Shown piece after piece: positions 52,600-61,465 of a DNA stretch of 64,000 bases. The DNA is taken from the NCBI RefSeq assembly GCF_041928815.1, contig NZ_JBHFEI010000013.1, positions 60,189 through 124,188 on the forward strand, given 5' to 3'. The position numbers were made by a program, and so were the translations under genes. Every line of letters begins with the position of its first letter. Positions within the stretch are counted from its first letter, which is position 1. This stretch comes from JBHFEI01 sp041928815 (GTDB lineage Bacteria; Pseudomonadota; Alphaproteobacteria; Rhizobiales; Rhizobiaceae). The notes below the pieces were generated by a model that did not search any database, had not been told where the DNA came from, and worked only from the letters and a program-made list of their open reading frames with translations.

Positions 52600-54177
52600 A
52601 TGACCGACAGCATGCATCCCGATTCCGTTCTCATCGTCGACTTCGGCAGCCAGGTGACCCAGCTGATCGCCCGGCGCGTGCGCGAGACCGGCGTCTACTG
52701 CGAGATCCATCCCTTCCAGAACGCGGCGCAGGCCTTCGAGACGATGCAGCCGAGAGGCGTGATCTTCTCGGGCGGTCCCGCCTCGGTGTCCGACGAAGGC
52801 AGTCCGCGGGCACCGCAGGCCGTGTTCGACAGCGGCGTTCCGATCCTCGGCATCTGCTACGGCCAGCAGACGATGTGCCACCAGCTCGGCGGCACGGTCG
52901 AGGGCGGGCATGCGGCGGAGTTCGGCCGCGCCGACGTCGAGATCCTCAGGGCAAGTCCGCTGTTTGCCGGCGTCTGGGAGGTCGGCGGACGCTACCCGGT
53001 CTGGATGAGCCATGGAGACCGGGTGACGAAACTGCCGGAAGGCTTCGAGGTGATCGCCACCTCCGAGAACGCGCCCTTCGCCATCGCGGCGGACGAGCGG
53101 CGGCGCTACTATACCACCATGTTCCATCCGGAAGTGGTCCATACGCCCGACGGCGCAAAACTTCTCTCCAACTTCGTGCATGGCATCGTCGGGCTGAAAT
53201 CCGACTGGACGATGTCGGCCTATCGTGCGGAGATGATCCGCAAGATCCGCGACCAGGTCGGCGCGGGCCGGGTGCTCTGCGCGCTTTCCGGCGGCGTCGA
53301 TTCCTCCGTCGCCGCGATCCTCATCCATGAGGCGGTCGGCGACCAGCTGACCTGCGTCTATGTCGACCATGGCCTGATGCGCATGGGCGAGAGCGAACAG
53401 GTCGTCGGCATGTTCCGCGACCATTACAACATCCCGCTCGTCCATGTGGAGGCGTCGGACCTGTTTCTCGGCCAGCTCGCCGGCGTCTCCGACCCGGAGG
53501 TGAAACGAAAGACGATCGGCCGCCTGTTCATCGAGGTGTTCGAGGCGGAGGCCGTCAGGATCGCCGGCGACGGCAAGGGCGCGCCGAACTTCCTCGCCCA
53601 GGGCACGCTCTATCCCGACGTGATCGAAAGCGTTTCCTTCTCCGGCGGCCCCTCGGTCACGATCAAGTCGCACCACAATGTCGGCGGCCTGCCCGAGCGG
53701 ATGAACATGCAGCTCGTCGAGCCGCTGCGCGAACTGTTCAAGGACGAGGTCCGCGCCCTCGGCCGCGAGCTCGGCCTGCCCGACAGCTTCATCGGTCGCC
53801 ACCCCTTCCCGGGCCCCGGCCTCGCCATCCGCTGCCCGGGTGTCGTCACCCGCGAAAAGCTCGACATCCTGCGTAAGGCCGATGCGATCTATCTCGACGA
53901 GATCCGCAAGGCCGGCTTGTATGACAGCATCTGGCAGGCTTTCGCCGTCCTGCTGCCGGTGCAGACCGTCGGCGTCATGGGCGACTACCGCACCTATGAT
54001 TTCGTCTGTGCGCTCCGCGCCGTCACCTCCGTCGACGGCATGACGGCCGATTTCTACCCCTACGACATGGACTTCCTCGGCCGCGCCGCCACCCGCATCA
54101 TCAACGAAGTCCGCGGCATCAACCGCGTCGTCTACGACGTGACGTCGAAGCCCCCGGGGACGATCGAGTGGGAATGA
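52600..54177 (+). CDS. guaA: GMP synthase (glutamine-hydrolysing)
   Basis: Converts XMP to GMP with ATP and glutamine. The 525-aa protein has a class-I glutaminase domain (GICYGQQ with catalytic Cys86; FHPEVVHTP) and an ATP pyrophosphatase domain (ALSGGVDSSVAA), then the dimerisation part HPFPGPGLAIR and the usual GTIEWE end. Start ATG 52600 gives MTDSMHPDSVLIVDFGSQ; the long upstream open frame is an artefact. The 3' end is intact though an integrase gene lies immediately downstream. Confidence 0.98.
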   Translation: MTDSMHPDSVLIVDFGSQVTQLIARRVRETGVYCEIHPFQNAAQAFETMQPRGVIFSGGPASVSDEGSPRAPQAVFDSGVPILGICYGQQTMCHQLGGTVEGGHAAEFGRADVEILRASPLFAGVWEVGGRYPVWMSHGDRVTKLPEGFEVIATSENAPFAIAADERRRYYTTMFHPEVVHTPDGAKLLSNFVHGIVGLKSDWTMSAYRAEMIRKIRDQVGAGRVLCALSGGVDSSVAAILIHEAVGDQLTCVYVDHGLMRMGESEQVVGMFRDHYNIPLVHVEASDLFLGQLAGVSDPEVKRKTIGRLFIEVFEAEAVRIAGDGKGAPNFLAQGTLYPDVIESVSFSGGPSVTIKSHHNVGGLPERMNMQLVEPLRELFKDEVRALGRELGLPDSFIGRHPFPGPGLAIRCPGVVTREKLDILRKADAIYLDEIRKAGLYDSIWQAFAVLLPVQTVGVMGDYRTYDFVCALRAVTSVDGMTADFYPYDMDFLGRAATRIINEVRGINRVVYDVTSKPPGTIEWE

Positions 54178-54470
54178 TTCAGGCCCATCCAAACGACGCC
54201 GAATCTACACTGCGATACGACCTAACGCACTGAAAATAAAAATAAATCTCTCCTATGCCTATCGATATCTATCGGCGGGCATAGATCGCGTTCGGCGGCC
54301 TCGCTGACGGGCCTCGCCCCATTGATCAACTGGAAAAACGAAAGTACCGTCAGGTCAATCGAGGCCAATGACGGTACTTTTTTCGAACTAATGCACTGAA
54401 ACAAAAGCATTTTCGACGCCATCGGCCTGCAAAAAACGCCTGACGGTACTTTTTCGCGAGGAGGCCCGAA
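54178..54470. other. Gap between guaA and integrase with repeat sites
   Basis: The 293 bases are AT-richer than the core genome. Besides the integrase arm-like repeats, a second pair of similar words is seen: CGCACTGAAAATAAAAATAA near 54225 and TGCACTGAAACAAAAG near 54392. The guaA terminator and the integrase promoter must also be here. Confidence 0.5.
54341..54456. repeat. Direct and inverted TGACGGTACTTTTT repeats before integrase
   Basis: TGACGGTACTTT occurs at 54369 and 54441 in direct orientation and as its complement AAAGTACCGTCA at 54341–54352. The first two (54341–54352, 54369–54380) form a 12-bp stem followed by T-run, which may also end guaA transcription. Such repeats are typical arm sites for tyrosine integrases. 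Confidence 0.6.
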
Positions 54471-55727
54471 ATGTTGACCGATGCAGCACTCAAGTCTTTG
54501 AAACCAAAAGCCAAAATGTACAAGGTTTCCGATCGTGACGGCATGTATGTGCGCGTCGCGCCATCGGGCGCCATCTCGTTCAGGCTCGACTATCGGCTGA
54601 ACGGCAGGCGGGAGACCGTGTATCTCGGCAGATATGCCCGTGACGGAATATCGCTTGCCAGGGCACGCGAGCTATGCATCGACGCGCGGCGCGCGATCAC
54701 CGAGGGGCGGTCTCCTGCCATCGAGAAGCAGCGCGAGAAGCGCCGGATCAAGGAAGCAAAGAGTTTTGGCCAGTTCGGCGAGAAGTGGCTGACCAACGCG
54801 ACCATGGCCGACAGCACGCGCGCGATGCGTCGTTCCATCTTCGAACGCGAACTCATGCCCGTCTGGCGGAATCGTCTCCTGACGGAGATCACACCGGATG
54901 ATCTACGCACTCACTGCGGCAAGATCGTCGAACGGGGTGCGCCTGCAACTGCTATCCATGTGAGGGATATCCTGAAGCAGATCTACGGCTTTGCTATTCT
55001 GCACGGCGAGAAGGTCGCCAATCCGGCCGATGACGTCGGTCCAGCCTCGATCGCTACCTTTACGCCGAAGGACCGTGCGCTCTCGCCCGCAGAGATCCGC
55101 ATCATGTTCAAGCAGCTCGAGCATGTTGCGACGTTGCCAACGATCCGCCTCGGTATGAAGCTCTACCTGCTCACCATGGTCCGGAAGAGCGAGTTGCAGG
55201 ATGCAGTTTGGGACGAGATCGATTTCGACAACGCCGTCTGGACCATCCCGAAGGAGCGCATGAAGCGGTCGAAGCAGCACAACGTCTACCTGTGCCGACA
55301 GACTTTAGACATCATGATCGCGCTCAAGACATGCTCCGGCAACTCCCGATATCTTTTGCCGTCCCGGTACGACGCGGACGCGCCAATGTCTCGCGCGACC
55401 TTCAATCGGATCACCTACGCCGTCGTCGAGCGAGCCAAGAAGGAGGGGCTGCCACTGGAGCCTTTCACGGTCCATGATCTGCGGCGTACGGGCTCGACGC
55501 TACTAAATGAGCTGGGCTTTATTAGCGACTGGATCGAAAAGTGCCTGGCGCACGGGGACGGGCGTTCGTCGCGCGGCGTCTATAACAAGGCCGAGTATGA
55601 GGTGCAGCGTCGGCATATGATGCAGCAGTGGGCGGATACCGTGGACGCCTGGATCGACGGCCGGAAGTATGCCCCCACGCTTTTGCCACAAGCTATGCCC
55701 TTGATGGAACTGGATCCCGCCCTTTGA
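54471..55727 (+). CDS. P4-type tyrosine recombinase (integrase)
   Basis: A 418-aa site-specific integrase. It has an N-terminal arm-binding domain (MLTDAALKSLKPKAKMYKVSD…YRLNGRRETVYLGRY, DUF4102 type), a core-binding part (about 95–200) and a catalytic domain with Arg238 (TMVRKSEL), His335/Arg338 (HDLRRT), His361 (LAHGDG) and nucleophile Tyr371 (RGVYNK). All catalytic residues are present, so it may be active. GAGGAGG precedes ATG. Codon use is less GC-rich than in guaA, which fits acquisition. Confidence 0.94.
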   Translation: MLTDAALKSLKPKAKMYKVSDRDGMYVRVAPSGAISFRLDYRLNGRRETVYLGRYARDGISLARARELCIDARRAITEGRSPAIEKQREKRRIKEAKSFGQFGEKWLTNATMADSTRAMRRSIFERELMPVWRNRLLTEITPDDLRTHCGKIVERGAPATAIHVRDILKQIYGFAILHGEKVANPADDVGPASIATFTPKDRALSPAEIRIMFKQLEHVATLPTIRLGMKLYLLTMVRKSELQDAVWDEIDFDNAVWTIPKERMKRSKQHNVYLCRQTLDIMIALKTCSGNSRYLLPSRYDADAPMSRATFNRITYAVVERAKKEGLPLEPFTVHDLRRTGSTLLNELGFISDWIEKCLAHGDGRSSRGVYNKAEYEVQRRHMMQQWADTVDAWIDGRKYAPTLLPQAMPLMELDPAL

Positions 55728-55977
55728 CCGGGCGGGATTTGCGCTTGGTGAAGTCAGGGTGCTGTGCTCGACGGATCGGGGCAGCCCGCCGTGCCATTAG
55801 CCACGCCTCGACCTCGGCCAAGTCCCAGACGATACAACGTGGCGAGAGCGCGAATCGACGGGGAAACTCGCCACGCTGCTCCATTTCATAAATAGTGCTG
55901 TCAGCCATCGGCACCATCTCCCGCAACTGCTGCCGCCGGATTGTTCTCCGAATTTGCGTAGTTTCGATCTTTGCCAT
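55693..55977 (-). CDS. AlpA-like phage regulatory/excisionase protein
   Basis: A 94-aa small DNA-binding protein. The AlpA/MerR-like HTH is visible: RRQQLREMVPMADSTIYEMEQRGEFPRRFALSPR, with VWDLAEVEAWLMAR after it. ATG 55977 is chosen: AGGAG lies 7 bases upstream. It overlaps the 3' end of the integrase by 35 bases on the opposite strand, so the two may regulate each other by antisense. Probably a recombination directionality factor or an integrase regulator. Confidence 0.9.
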   Translation of the reverse strand: MAKIETTQIRRTIRRQQLREMVPMADSTIYEMEQRGEFPRRFALSPRCIVWDLAEVEAWLMARRAAPIRRAQHPDFTKRKSRPVKGRDPVPSRA

Positions 55978-56356
55978 GCTCAATCTCCTGCGTTGCTGAG
56001 GCGATTGAGACTGATAGATGCTGATACTGGAAGCCCCGTCGAGATTCCGTGGGGTGTTTTCGGGCTATGGCGTACACATCGGCGGGTTTTTCTTGATTTC
56101 TAGGTGCAGCATAAAGGCAGACAGGGGCTGATAGAAAAGCTCAAAACTTGCGGCGCTCGCTACGAAGAGGCGCAATCAGTAGACGCGGCTCCCTCAAAAA
56201 GTGGTTTGTCTGCCAATCCACAGAAAAACACGACGAGTTGAAAACGTCGTATTTTGAGTGGGTTACGGGTGAAGGAGAAAAGGCTGGCGATATTCGGTTT
56301 TCGCTCTAGGTGCAGTATAGGTGCAGAGAGCGTCGTCTAGAATCGGCGGCAAATGT
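55978..56356. other. Gene-free stretch with TAGGTGCAG repeats
   Basis: The 379 bases before tRNA-Leu hold no credible gene. TAGGTGCAG occurs three times (56101–56109, 56307–56315, 56318–56326). The two near the tRNA are 2 bases apart. They may be recombinase sites; function unknown. Confidence 0.4.
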
Positions 56357-56441
56357 GCGGGTGTGGTGGAACTGGTAGACGCGCCGGATTCAAAATCCGG
56401 TTCCGAAAGGAGTGTCGGTTCGATTCCGACCACCCGCACCA
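56357..56441 (+). tRNA. tRNA-Leu (CAA)
   Basis: An 85-base class II tRNA with encoded CCA. The acceptor GCGGGTG (56357–56363) pairs with CACCCGC (56431–56437). The anticodon arm CCGGA-TTCAAAA-TCCGG gives anticodon CAA for UUG. A long variable arm (TTCCGAAAGGAGT) and the T-arm GGTTCGATTCC are present. The 221 bases after it hold nothing recognisable. Confidence 0.95.
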
Positions 56442-56662
56442 TCCTTCAAATCGGGCCGAATTCCGCGGCCTTAGGAAACGAAGCGGCCTATGGGTTGTCG
56501 TTCACGACCTATGGAGACCTGATGCCGCGTCACCAGTTCAATCTGTCCGTTCAACGTGAGTTCGCAATACGCGCGACGCATTTCTGTTCGAATCGGCAAC
56601 GCCTGCGGTTGATCGCGGGTCCGCGTTCAGGTGGTCAGCGCGTGTTTGGAATGAGATTTTGC

Positions 56663-57091
56663 TCAGTCGGCGTTGCGCGCGGCGGCAATGGCTGCGGTGT
56701 TCTCGTACATCTGGCCGCGGACGATCTTTCCGTCCCGCATCTCTAAGCGAGCAAGGAAGTCGCTTTCGGCGATCTTTGCGGTCTCGCGATGTCGCAACCG
56801 AAAATGACCTTCGGCAAAGACCTGGTTGCCGGCATCGGTAAATCGCTTGATCTCGTATGCGAGCAGCTCGTACTCGGAGAAGAGAAGCGTCGTCAGGCGC
56901 TGATATCCCTCGCGGCCCTTATGCTCGTAGCCCGCCCAGGGGATAGCGGCTCGCAGTTCATCGTTGCACGCGCAGGAGACCGCAAACCGAAAATCGGGAT
57001 GAACGTAATCGCAAAAGGCATCATCCACGTCGCCGCAGTGCTGCGCGCTAAAGAACCTTTTTGCGGCTATGATGTTTGGCTTGTCCGGCAT
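56663..57091 (-). CDS. NTF2/SnoaL-like protein
   Basis: A 142-aa cone-shaped alpha+beta fold protein. AAKRFFSAQHCGDVDDAFCDYVHPDFRFAV, EGYQRLTTLLFSEYELLAYEI, FAEGHFRLRHRETAKIAESDFLARLEMRDGKIVRGQMYEN fit SnoaL/NTF2 polyketide-cyclase-like proteins. It is divergent from the broken LysR gene, whose usual target it would be. A second NTF2-like protein is at 59508. Function unknown. Confidence 0.87.
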   Translation of the reverse strand: MPDKPNIIAAKRFFSAQHCGDVDDAFCDYVHPDFRFAVSCACNDELRAAIPWAGYEHKGREGYQRLTTLLFSEYELLAYEIKRFTDAGNQVFAEGHFRLRHRETAKIAESDFLARLEMRDGKIVRGQMYENTAAIAAARNAD

Positions 57092-57325
57092 GGTGTTAGC
57101 GTTTTTGTCTCATCACGAGTTGTCCGGTGATTCAGGCGTCCGGCTGGCTGCAACCCGCAGGAAAATGCCAATGGAGAGCGATGCCGAACCCCTCCGTTCC
57201 CATCTTTGTCGCCGACTGGATACTCATCATCCAGCTCGGTTGCGGCTGCGGCTTGCTCGCGTCCGGTGCAGAATGACAGTTGTTTGTGCATTGATAATTT
57301 GGTCAAAAAATGACAGACTGTTGTG

Positions 57326-58234
57326 ATGGCGACAACAATCGATTTCCTGGAGATGCAGGCCTTTATCGCAGTGGTGACCGAAGGGTCTTTCACCGCCGCA
57401 GCGGAACGCCTTGAAACGGATAAGGCGCGGGTGAGCCGCATTGTGCGGCGAATGGAAGAGAAGCTAGGCGCGCGGCTTTTGAACCGATAGACCCGCCATC
57501 TCAGCGTGACGGAGGTCGGGCGTGATTATCTCGAACGCGCCTCGTCGATCCTGGCGGCTGCAGAAGCTGCCGAGGCTGCCGTAGCCCAACGGACGCAAGA
57601 GCCGAAGGGCCGCCTCAGAATAACTGCTGGCTCTGAATTTGGAACGATGCGGGTCGATGGCTGGATCGCCATGTTCTTACGCAAGTGGCCGAAGATCACC
57701 GTCGAAACGGAATATACGAACCGCCTCGTCGATATCATTCATGAAGGTGTCGATGTCGCAATACGCATCGGCCCCCTCCAGGACTCGGAGCTCTCGGCCC
57801 GCAGGCTGGGAGAGCTAACCTATGGTTTATATGCTTCCCCCGAATATCTGCGGAAAGCCGCACCTCTCCGGAAGGTGGATGATCTGAAGCGGCATGACCT
57901 CATCATGCATTCGCCGCGCGGTCGTCCGGGCTGGACGCTGGTGAATGGTGAGCAGACGGAGAAGGTGTGGCACGCTCCGCGTTGCGCCCTCGATAACACC
58001 ATCGCCGCTAGGAACCTGGCGCTGTCCGGCTTGGGAATAGTGCAGCTTCCGCGTTACATGGCCGAGCCGCACGTTGCCGAAGGCGCTTTTACTAGAGTTT
58101 TGCCGGGCTGGGCGCGTATCCCCGTTCCAGTCCACGCAGTCTTTGCTTCGACGCGCTATATGGACCCCAAGGTTCGGGGCTTTGTCGACCTCTGCCGTGA
58201 TGGCTTTAGGAGCGACGTCGAAAGCCTTAGCTGA
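57326..58234 (+). pseudogene. LysR-family regulator broken by an amber codon
   Basis: A full LysR frame runs from ATG 57326 to 58234 but for TAG at 57488–57490, codon 55, where the paralogue at 60554 has Ser55 (TCG). One C-to-A change explains it. The HTH half before the stop (FLEMQAFIAVVTEGSFTAAA, TDKARVSRIVRRMEEKLG) and effector half after (MTEVGRDYLERASSILAAAEA) are otherwise intact and collinear with the paralogue. Read-through or a sequencing error are the alternatives. It diverges from the NTF2-like gene. Confidence 0.85.
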
Positions 58235-58617
58235 GACATTCACTGCGCCCGAAGCGGTAGAATCTCACTCCCGGAACGCCAGGCTGTCGGTATCAGCCCG
58301 CAAGAGACGCCCGGATAATGACCGCTTGAGCGCGCGGGAAGCGTTAAGAGCGCGGTCCTGATCGGCGCGAATGCTGGCGGAGAGGCTTAGTTTGAACGGC
58401 CGGCTATCGCCCTACCTTGTCGCGCCAGCCTACTAACTAATTGTCGGCGACAGGGACAACAGTCTGTTGCCCGCTGCCAGACTGTTAATTCTTCGGTCAA
58501 ATCCATATTTTTCGTTGTGTCGCTTGCTGCGGCGCTCGCCGTCGGAGGGTGGGCGAGATGGCGCCGGCGCAAGAGTCCTGTCGGCGGCTACCGCCCCTAT
58601 GAAGAAAGACAACGTAC
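58235..58617. other. Gene-free leader of reductase gene
   Basis: The 383 bases hold no credible gene. A palindrome CAACAG-T-CTGTTG (58457–58469) and GCCAGACTGTT (58476–58486) match a motif seen before other genes of this cluster and may be LysR binding sites. The promoter of the reductase is presumably here. Confidence 0.45.
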
Positions 58618-59415
58618 ATGACACAGACAATCGGCATCATCGGCTCCGGCCTTGTCGGCAAGGCCGTCGCGCGCCTCGCCATCGCGGCGGGCTACAAGGT
58701 CGTCATCAGCAACTCCCGCGGCGCGGACACCATCAAGGACCTGATCGGGGAGCTTGGTCCGCTGGCGAGTGCTGGCACCACCGAGGAGGCCATCGCGGCG
58801 GGTGACATCGTCACGCTTTCCATCCCGATCGCTGCCTCCGAGAAGCTGCCCGCCGACAAGTTCGCGGGCAAGATCGTGCTCGACCAGACGAACTACTATC
58901 CAGCATTCGGCAACAACGACGTCCTCGACAAGGCCGAGCTGACTTCCAGCGAACTGATCCAGCAGCGTCTGCCGGGAGCGAAGGTCGTCAAGGGCTTCCA
59001 CAACCTGAGCTGGCTTCACATGAAGGCCAACGCGACGCCGAAGGGTTCGGCGAACCGCACGACGCTGCCGATCGCGGGCGACGACGCTGGCGCGAAGCAG
59101 GCGGTGACCGAGTTCTTCGACAAGATCGGCTTCGATACCATCGACGCGGGTTCGCTCGCGGATAGCTGGCGCATCGAGCCGAGCACGCCGATCTACTTCT
59201 GGGCCTACGCTCCGAAGGTAGACTTGCAGGCGACCGGCCCCGAAGCCGGGCGCGCCTACACGCAGCCCGGCACGCCCGTGTCGCGCGACGATGCTCAGCG
59301 TCTGATCGACGAGGCAGAGCGCCCGTCGCCGATCGGCGGCACGTTTGAAGGCATGCCACAGGTCCACGTCGACCTCTTCATGGCCCAGGCAAGCGCCGCG
59401 ACCGTCGCGAAGTGA
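58618..59415 (+). CDS. NADP-binding F420-oxidoreductase-like protein
   Basis: A 265-aa Rossmann protein. The N-terminus TIGIIGSGLVGKAVARLAI (GxGxxG) with ISNSRG binds NADP; VLDQTNYYPAFG and VVKGFHNLSWLHM resemble the NADPH:F420 reductase fold found in bacteria without F420. Substrate unknown. Codons are GC-rich but the gene is flanked by atypical DNA. One of three paralogues of this fold in the cluster. Confidence 0.88.
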   Translation: MTQTIGIIGSGLVGKAVARLAIAAGYKVVISNSRGADTIKDLIGELGPLASAGTTEEAIAAGDIVTLSIPIAASEKLPADKFAGKIVLDQTNYYPAFGNNDVLDKAELTSSELIQQRLPGAKVVKGFHNLSWLHMKANATPKGSANRTTLPIAGDDAGAKQAVTEFFDKIGFDTIDAGSLADSWRIEPSTPIYFWAYAPKVDLQATGPEAGRAYTQPGTPVSRDDAQRLIDEAERPSPIGGTFEGMPQVHVDLFMAQASAATVAK

Positions 59416-59507
59416 CCGTCTGCCGGACGCCCGTCGAAGGACGTCCGGCACTCGATTGTGGGAGGTCCTGCGGGGCTCGCCAGACCACGTATTCAGGAGC
59501 CGCAGCG

Positions 59508-59918
59508 ATGCCGAGCGAAGACCATCTCACCCCTTTCCTTGAGGCAATGCACAGGGGCGATATCGCGCGCGCGGGCAAACATTTGTCCGAGACCGTCCAA
59601 CTCAACAGCCCGATCCTTCCCACGCCATTCAAGGGGCGGGCCAGTGTGGCCACTGTCCTCGCCGAACTGGTCTCCACGATCGATGCCTTTGAGCCGAAGA
59701 TGATGATGCGCGACGGTGCCGACGTCATCGCCGTCATCACGATCCGGTTCGAAGATCATGTGATCGACGCGTTCGACCACATCCACTTGGGCGAGGATGG
59801 CCGCATCGAAACCATGACTATCGCATGGCGCCCGCTGCCCGCCGTTGTCGCCGTCCAGCAGCGGCTTGTCCCCAAACTCGGCGGAAAAGCGATGCGCCTC
59901 GTTCCGATCGAGCCGTAG
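59508..59918 (+). CDS. NTF2/SnoaL-like protein
   Basis: A 136-aa small alpha+beta protein, starting MPSEDHLTPFLEAMHRGDIARAGKHL. HLSETVQLNSPILPTPFKGRAS and IRFEDHVIDAFDHIHLGEDGRIETMTIAWRP fit the NTF2-like fold. ATG 59508 has AGGAG 8 bases upstream. It follows the reductase by 92 bases and may be cotranscribed. Function unknown. Confidence 0.86.
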   Translation: MPSEDHLTPFLEAMHRGDIARAGKHLSETVQLNSPILPTPFKGRASVATVLAELVSTIDAFEPKMMMRDGADVIAVITIRFEDHVIDAFDHIHLGEDGRIETMTIAWRPLPAVVAVQQRLVPKLGGKAMRLVPIEP

Positions 59919-60037
59919 GCTCAGTAGATCTTGCTGTGGGCTCGGCTGGCGAATACCCGGATGTGCGCATCCTTCAACAACTAGGCCGCATGCCTCGCGA
60001 GACTTGCGGGCACACTAGCGAACAAAAGGAATACGAC

Positions 60038-60409
60038 ATGGAAGGTGGAAGAATGCCAGGCCCCGACCATCCGATTACAATCGCCCCGGCGGGCAAGAGG
60101 GTCGTCGTCAAGCTGGATGATGCCATACTTGCCGACAGCCGCGACGCCCTCATCCTCAAGGAGGCAAGCCTTAATCCGGTCTATTACATCCCGCGCGCGG
60201 ATGTCGCGATGGGCGACCTCAGCTCGAGCGACACCAGCACCCATTGCCCGTACAAGGGCGACGCCAGCTATTTCAGCGCGCGGAATGGCGACGCTAAGGA
60301 TGTCGCCTGGTCGTACGAGAACCCTTTCGATCACATGCTGATCATCCGGGGATATCTCGCCTTCTACCCCAACCGAGTCGACACCATCGAAACAACGCCT
60401 TTCGACTGA
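60038..60409 (+). CDS. DUF427 domain protein
   Basis: A 123-aa protein of the DUF427 family. VVVKLDDAILADSRDALILKE, PVYYIPRADVAM, STHCPYKGDASYF and RGYLAFYPNRVD are its landmarks; Cys and Tyr of HCPYKGDA are typical. AAGGA lies 7 bases before ATG 60038. The family is small and uncharacterised. It lies between the NTF2-like gene and the intact LysR gene, on the same strand. Confidence 0.92.
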   Translation: MEGGRMPGPDHPITIAPAGKRVVVKLDDAILADSRDALILKEASLNPVYYIPRADVAMGDLSSSDTSTHCPYKGDASYFSARNGDAKDVAWSYENPFDHMLIIRGYLAFYPNRVDTIETTPFD

Positions 60410-60553
60410 AATGCTGGGTCATCGAGACGGCTCGGTAGCTCCATTCCGCTGTTGTTTCACCGACAACCCCGTAGCCGTATCGAGCCGCCCAATGCTGAAT
60501 ATACAGACGCGCGCTGATTGTTCGTTCGACCGGCGCCTGCCAGAATGTTGTCC

Positions 60554-61465
60554 ATGACATCGACAGTCGGCTTTTCGGAGATGCAGGTTTTCGTCGCCGT
60601 AGTGACGGAGGAGTCCTTCACCGCTGCGGCTGATCGCCTCGACACGGATAAGGCTCGCGTGAGTCGGATCGTGCAGCGGATCGAGGAGAAGCTTGGCGCG
60701 AGGCTGCTAAACCGATCGACCCGACGGCTCAGCGTCACGGAGGTCGGCAGGGACTATTTCGAGCGCGCCTCTTCGATCCTTGCCGCGGCGGAGGCAGCCC
60801 AAGCAGCGGTCGCGCAGCAGAGCCAAGAACCCCAGGGCCGTCTGAAGGTCACTGCGACGCCAGAATTCGGCACCACACGGGTCGATGGCTGGATAGCCGC
60901 CTATTTATCCAAGTGGCCGAAGGTCACCGTAGAGGCGGTGTACTCCATCAGGTTCGTCGACATCATTCATGAGGGGATCGATGTCGCGATCCGTATCGGC
61001 ACGTTGCAAGATTCTGATCTGTCGGCCCGCAAGCTTGGTGAGATTACTTACGGTCTCTATGCCGCGCCAGGATACCTGAAGGGCGGCGCGGAGCTTCGCA
61101 CCGTCGACGATTTGAAGCGCCACGACCTTATTACGAAGACCTCCAGCGGTCGTGCGAGCTGGACCCTTGTCAACGGCCAAGCGACAGAAAAGGTCTCGCA
61201 AACGCCACGCTGCGCGCTCGATAACATCGTTGCCGCCAAGAACCTGACCGTATCGGGGTTAGGAGTGGCGCAACTTCCGCGCTTCTTGGCTGAGCCACAC
61301 GTGGCGGACGGAACCCTGGTAACGGTATTGCCCGGCTGGGCGAGCATACCGATGCCGGTTCATGCCGTTTTTGCCTCCACGCGCTACATGGACCCGAAGG
61401 TGCGCGGCTTCGTCGATCTTTGTCGTGCTGCTTTCGGTGATGGTAGCGACGCCAATCTGTCCTGA
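60554..61465 (+). CDS. LysR-family transcriptional regulator
   Basis: A 303-aa LysR protein. The N-terminal HTH has EMQVFVAVVTEESFTAAADRL and ARVSRIVQRIEEKLGARLL, and the effector domain has DVAIRIGTLQDSDLSARKLG and VSGLGVAQLPRFLAEP. It is a close paralogue of the broken copy at 57326. ATG 60554 (MTSTVGFSEM) is preferred since it lines up with the paralogue start; GCCAGAATGTTG precedes it. It probably controls neighbouring oxidoreductase genes. Confidence 0.93.
   Translation: MTSTVGFSEMQVFVAVVTEESFTAAADRLDTDKARVSRIVQRIEEKLGARLLNRSTRRLSVTEVGRDYFERASSILAAAEAAQAAVAQQSQEPQGRLKVTATPEFGTTRVDGWIAAYLSKWPKVTVEAVYSIRFVDIIHEGIDVAIRIGTLQDSDLSARKLGEITYGLYAAPGYLKGGAELRTVDDLKRHDLITKTSSGRASWTLVNGQATEKVSQTPRCALDNIVAAKNLTVSGLGVAQLPRFLAEPHVADGTLVTVLPGWASIPMPVHAVFASTRYMDPKVRGFVDLCRAAFGDGSDANLS

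Larger units (their letters stand above)
54178..56340 (+). mobile_element. Integrative-element end at the guaA 3' end (integrase module)
   Basis: An integrase gene with arm-like repeats and an AlpA-like gene follow guaA directly. guaA 3' ends are established insertion hot spots of genomic islands. The element could be a small remnant ending before tRNA-Leu, or the first part of a larger island including the accessory genes after 56.5 kb. I do not find a second guaA-end copy in the window, so the boundary is unknown. Confidence 0.55.

Noticed and set aside
51568..54177. N-terminal extension of guaA through the regulator gene
   Set aside because: The in-frame extension has no homology; guaA starts at 52600 with its standard N-terminus.
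56321..56746. Open frame across tRNA-Leu giving VVELVDAPDSKSGSE-like protein
   Set aside because: This is the familiar false translation of a tRNA-Leu gene; the tRNA fold is complete.
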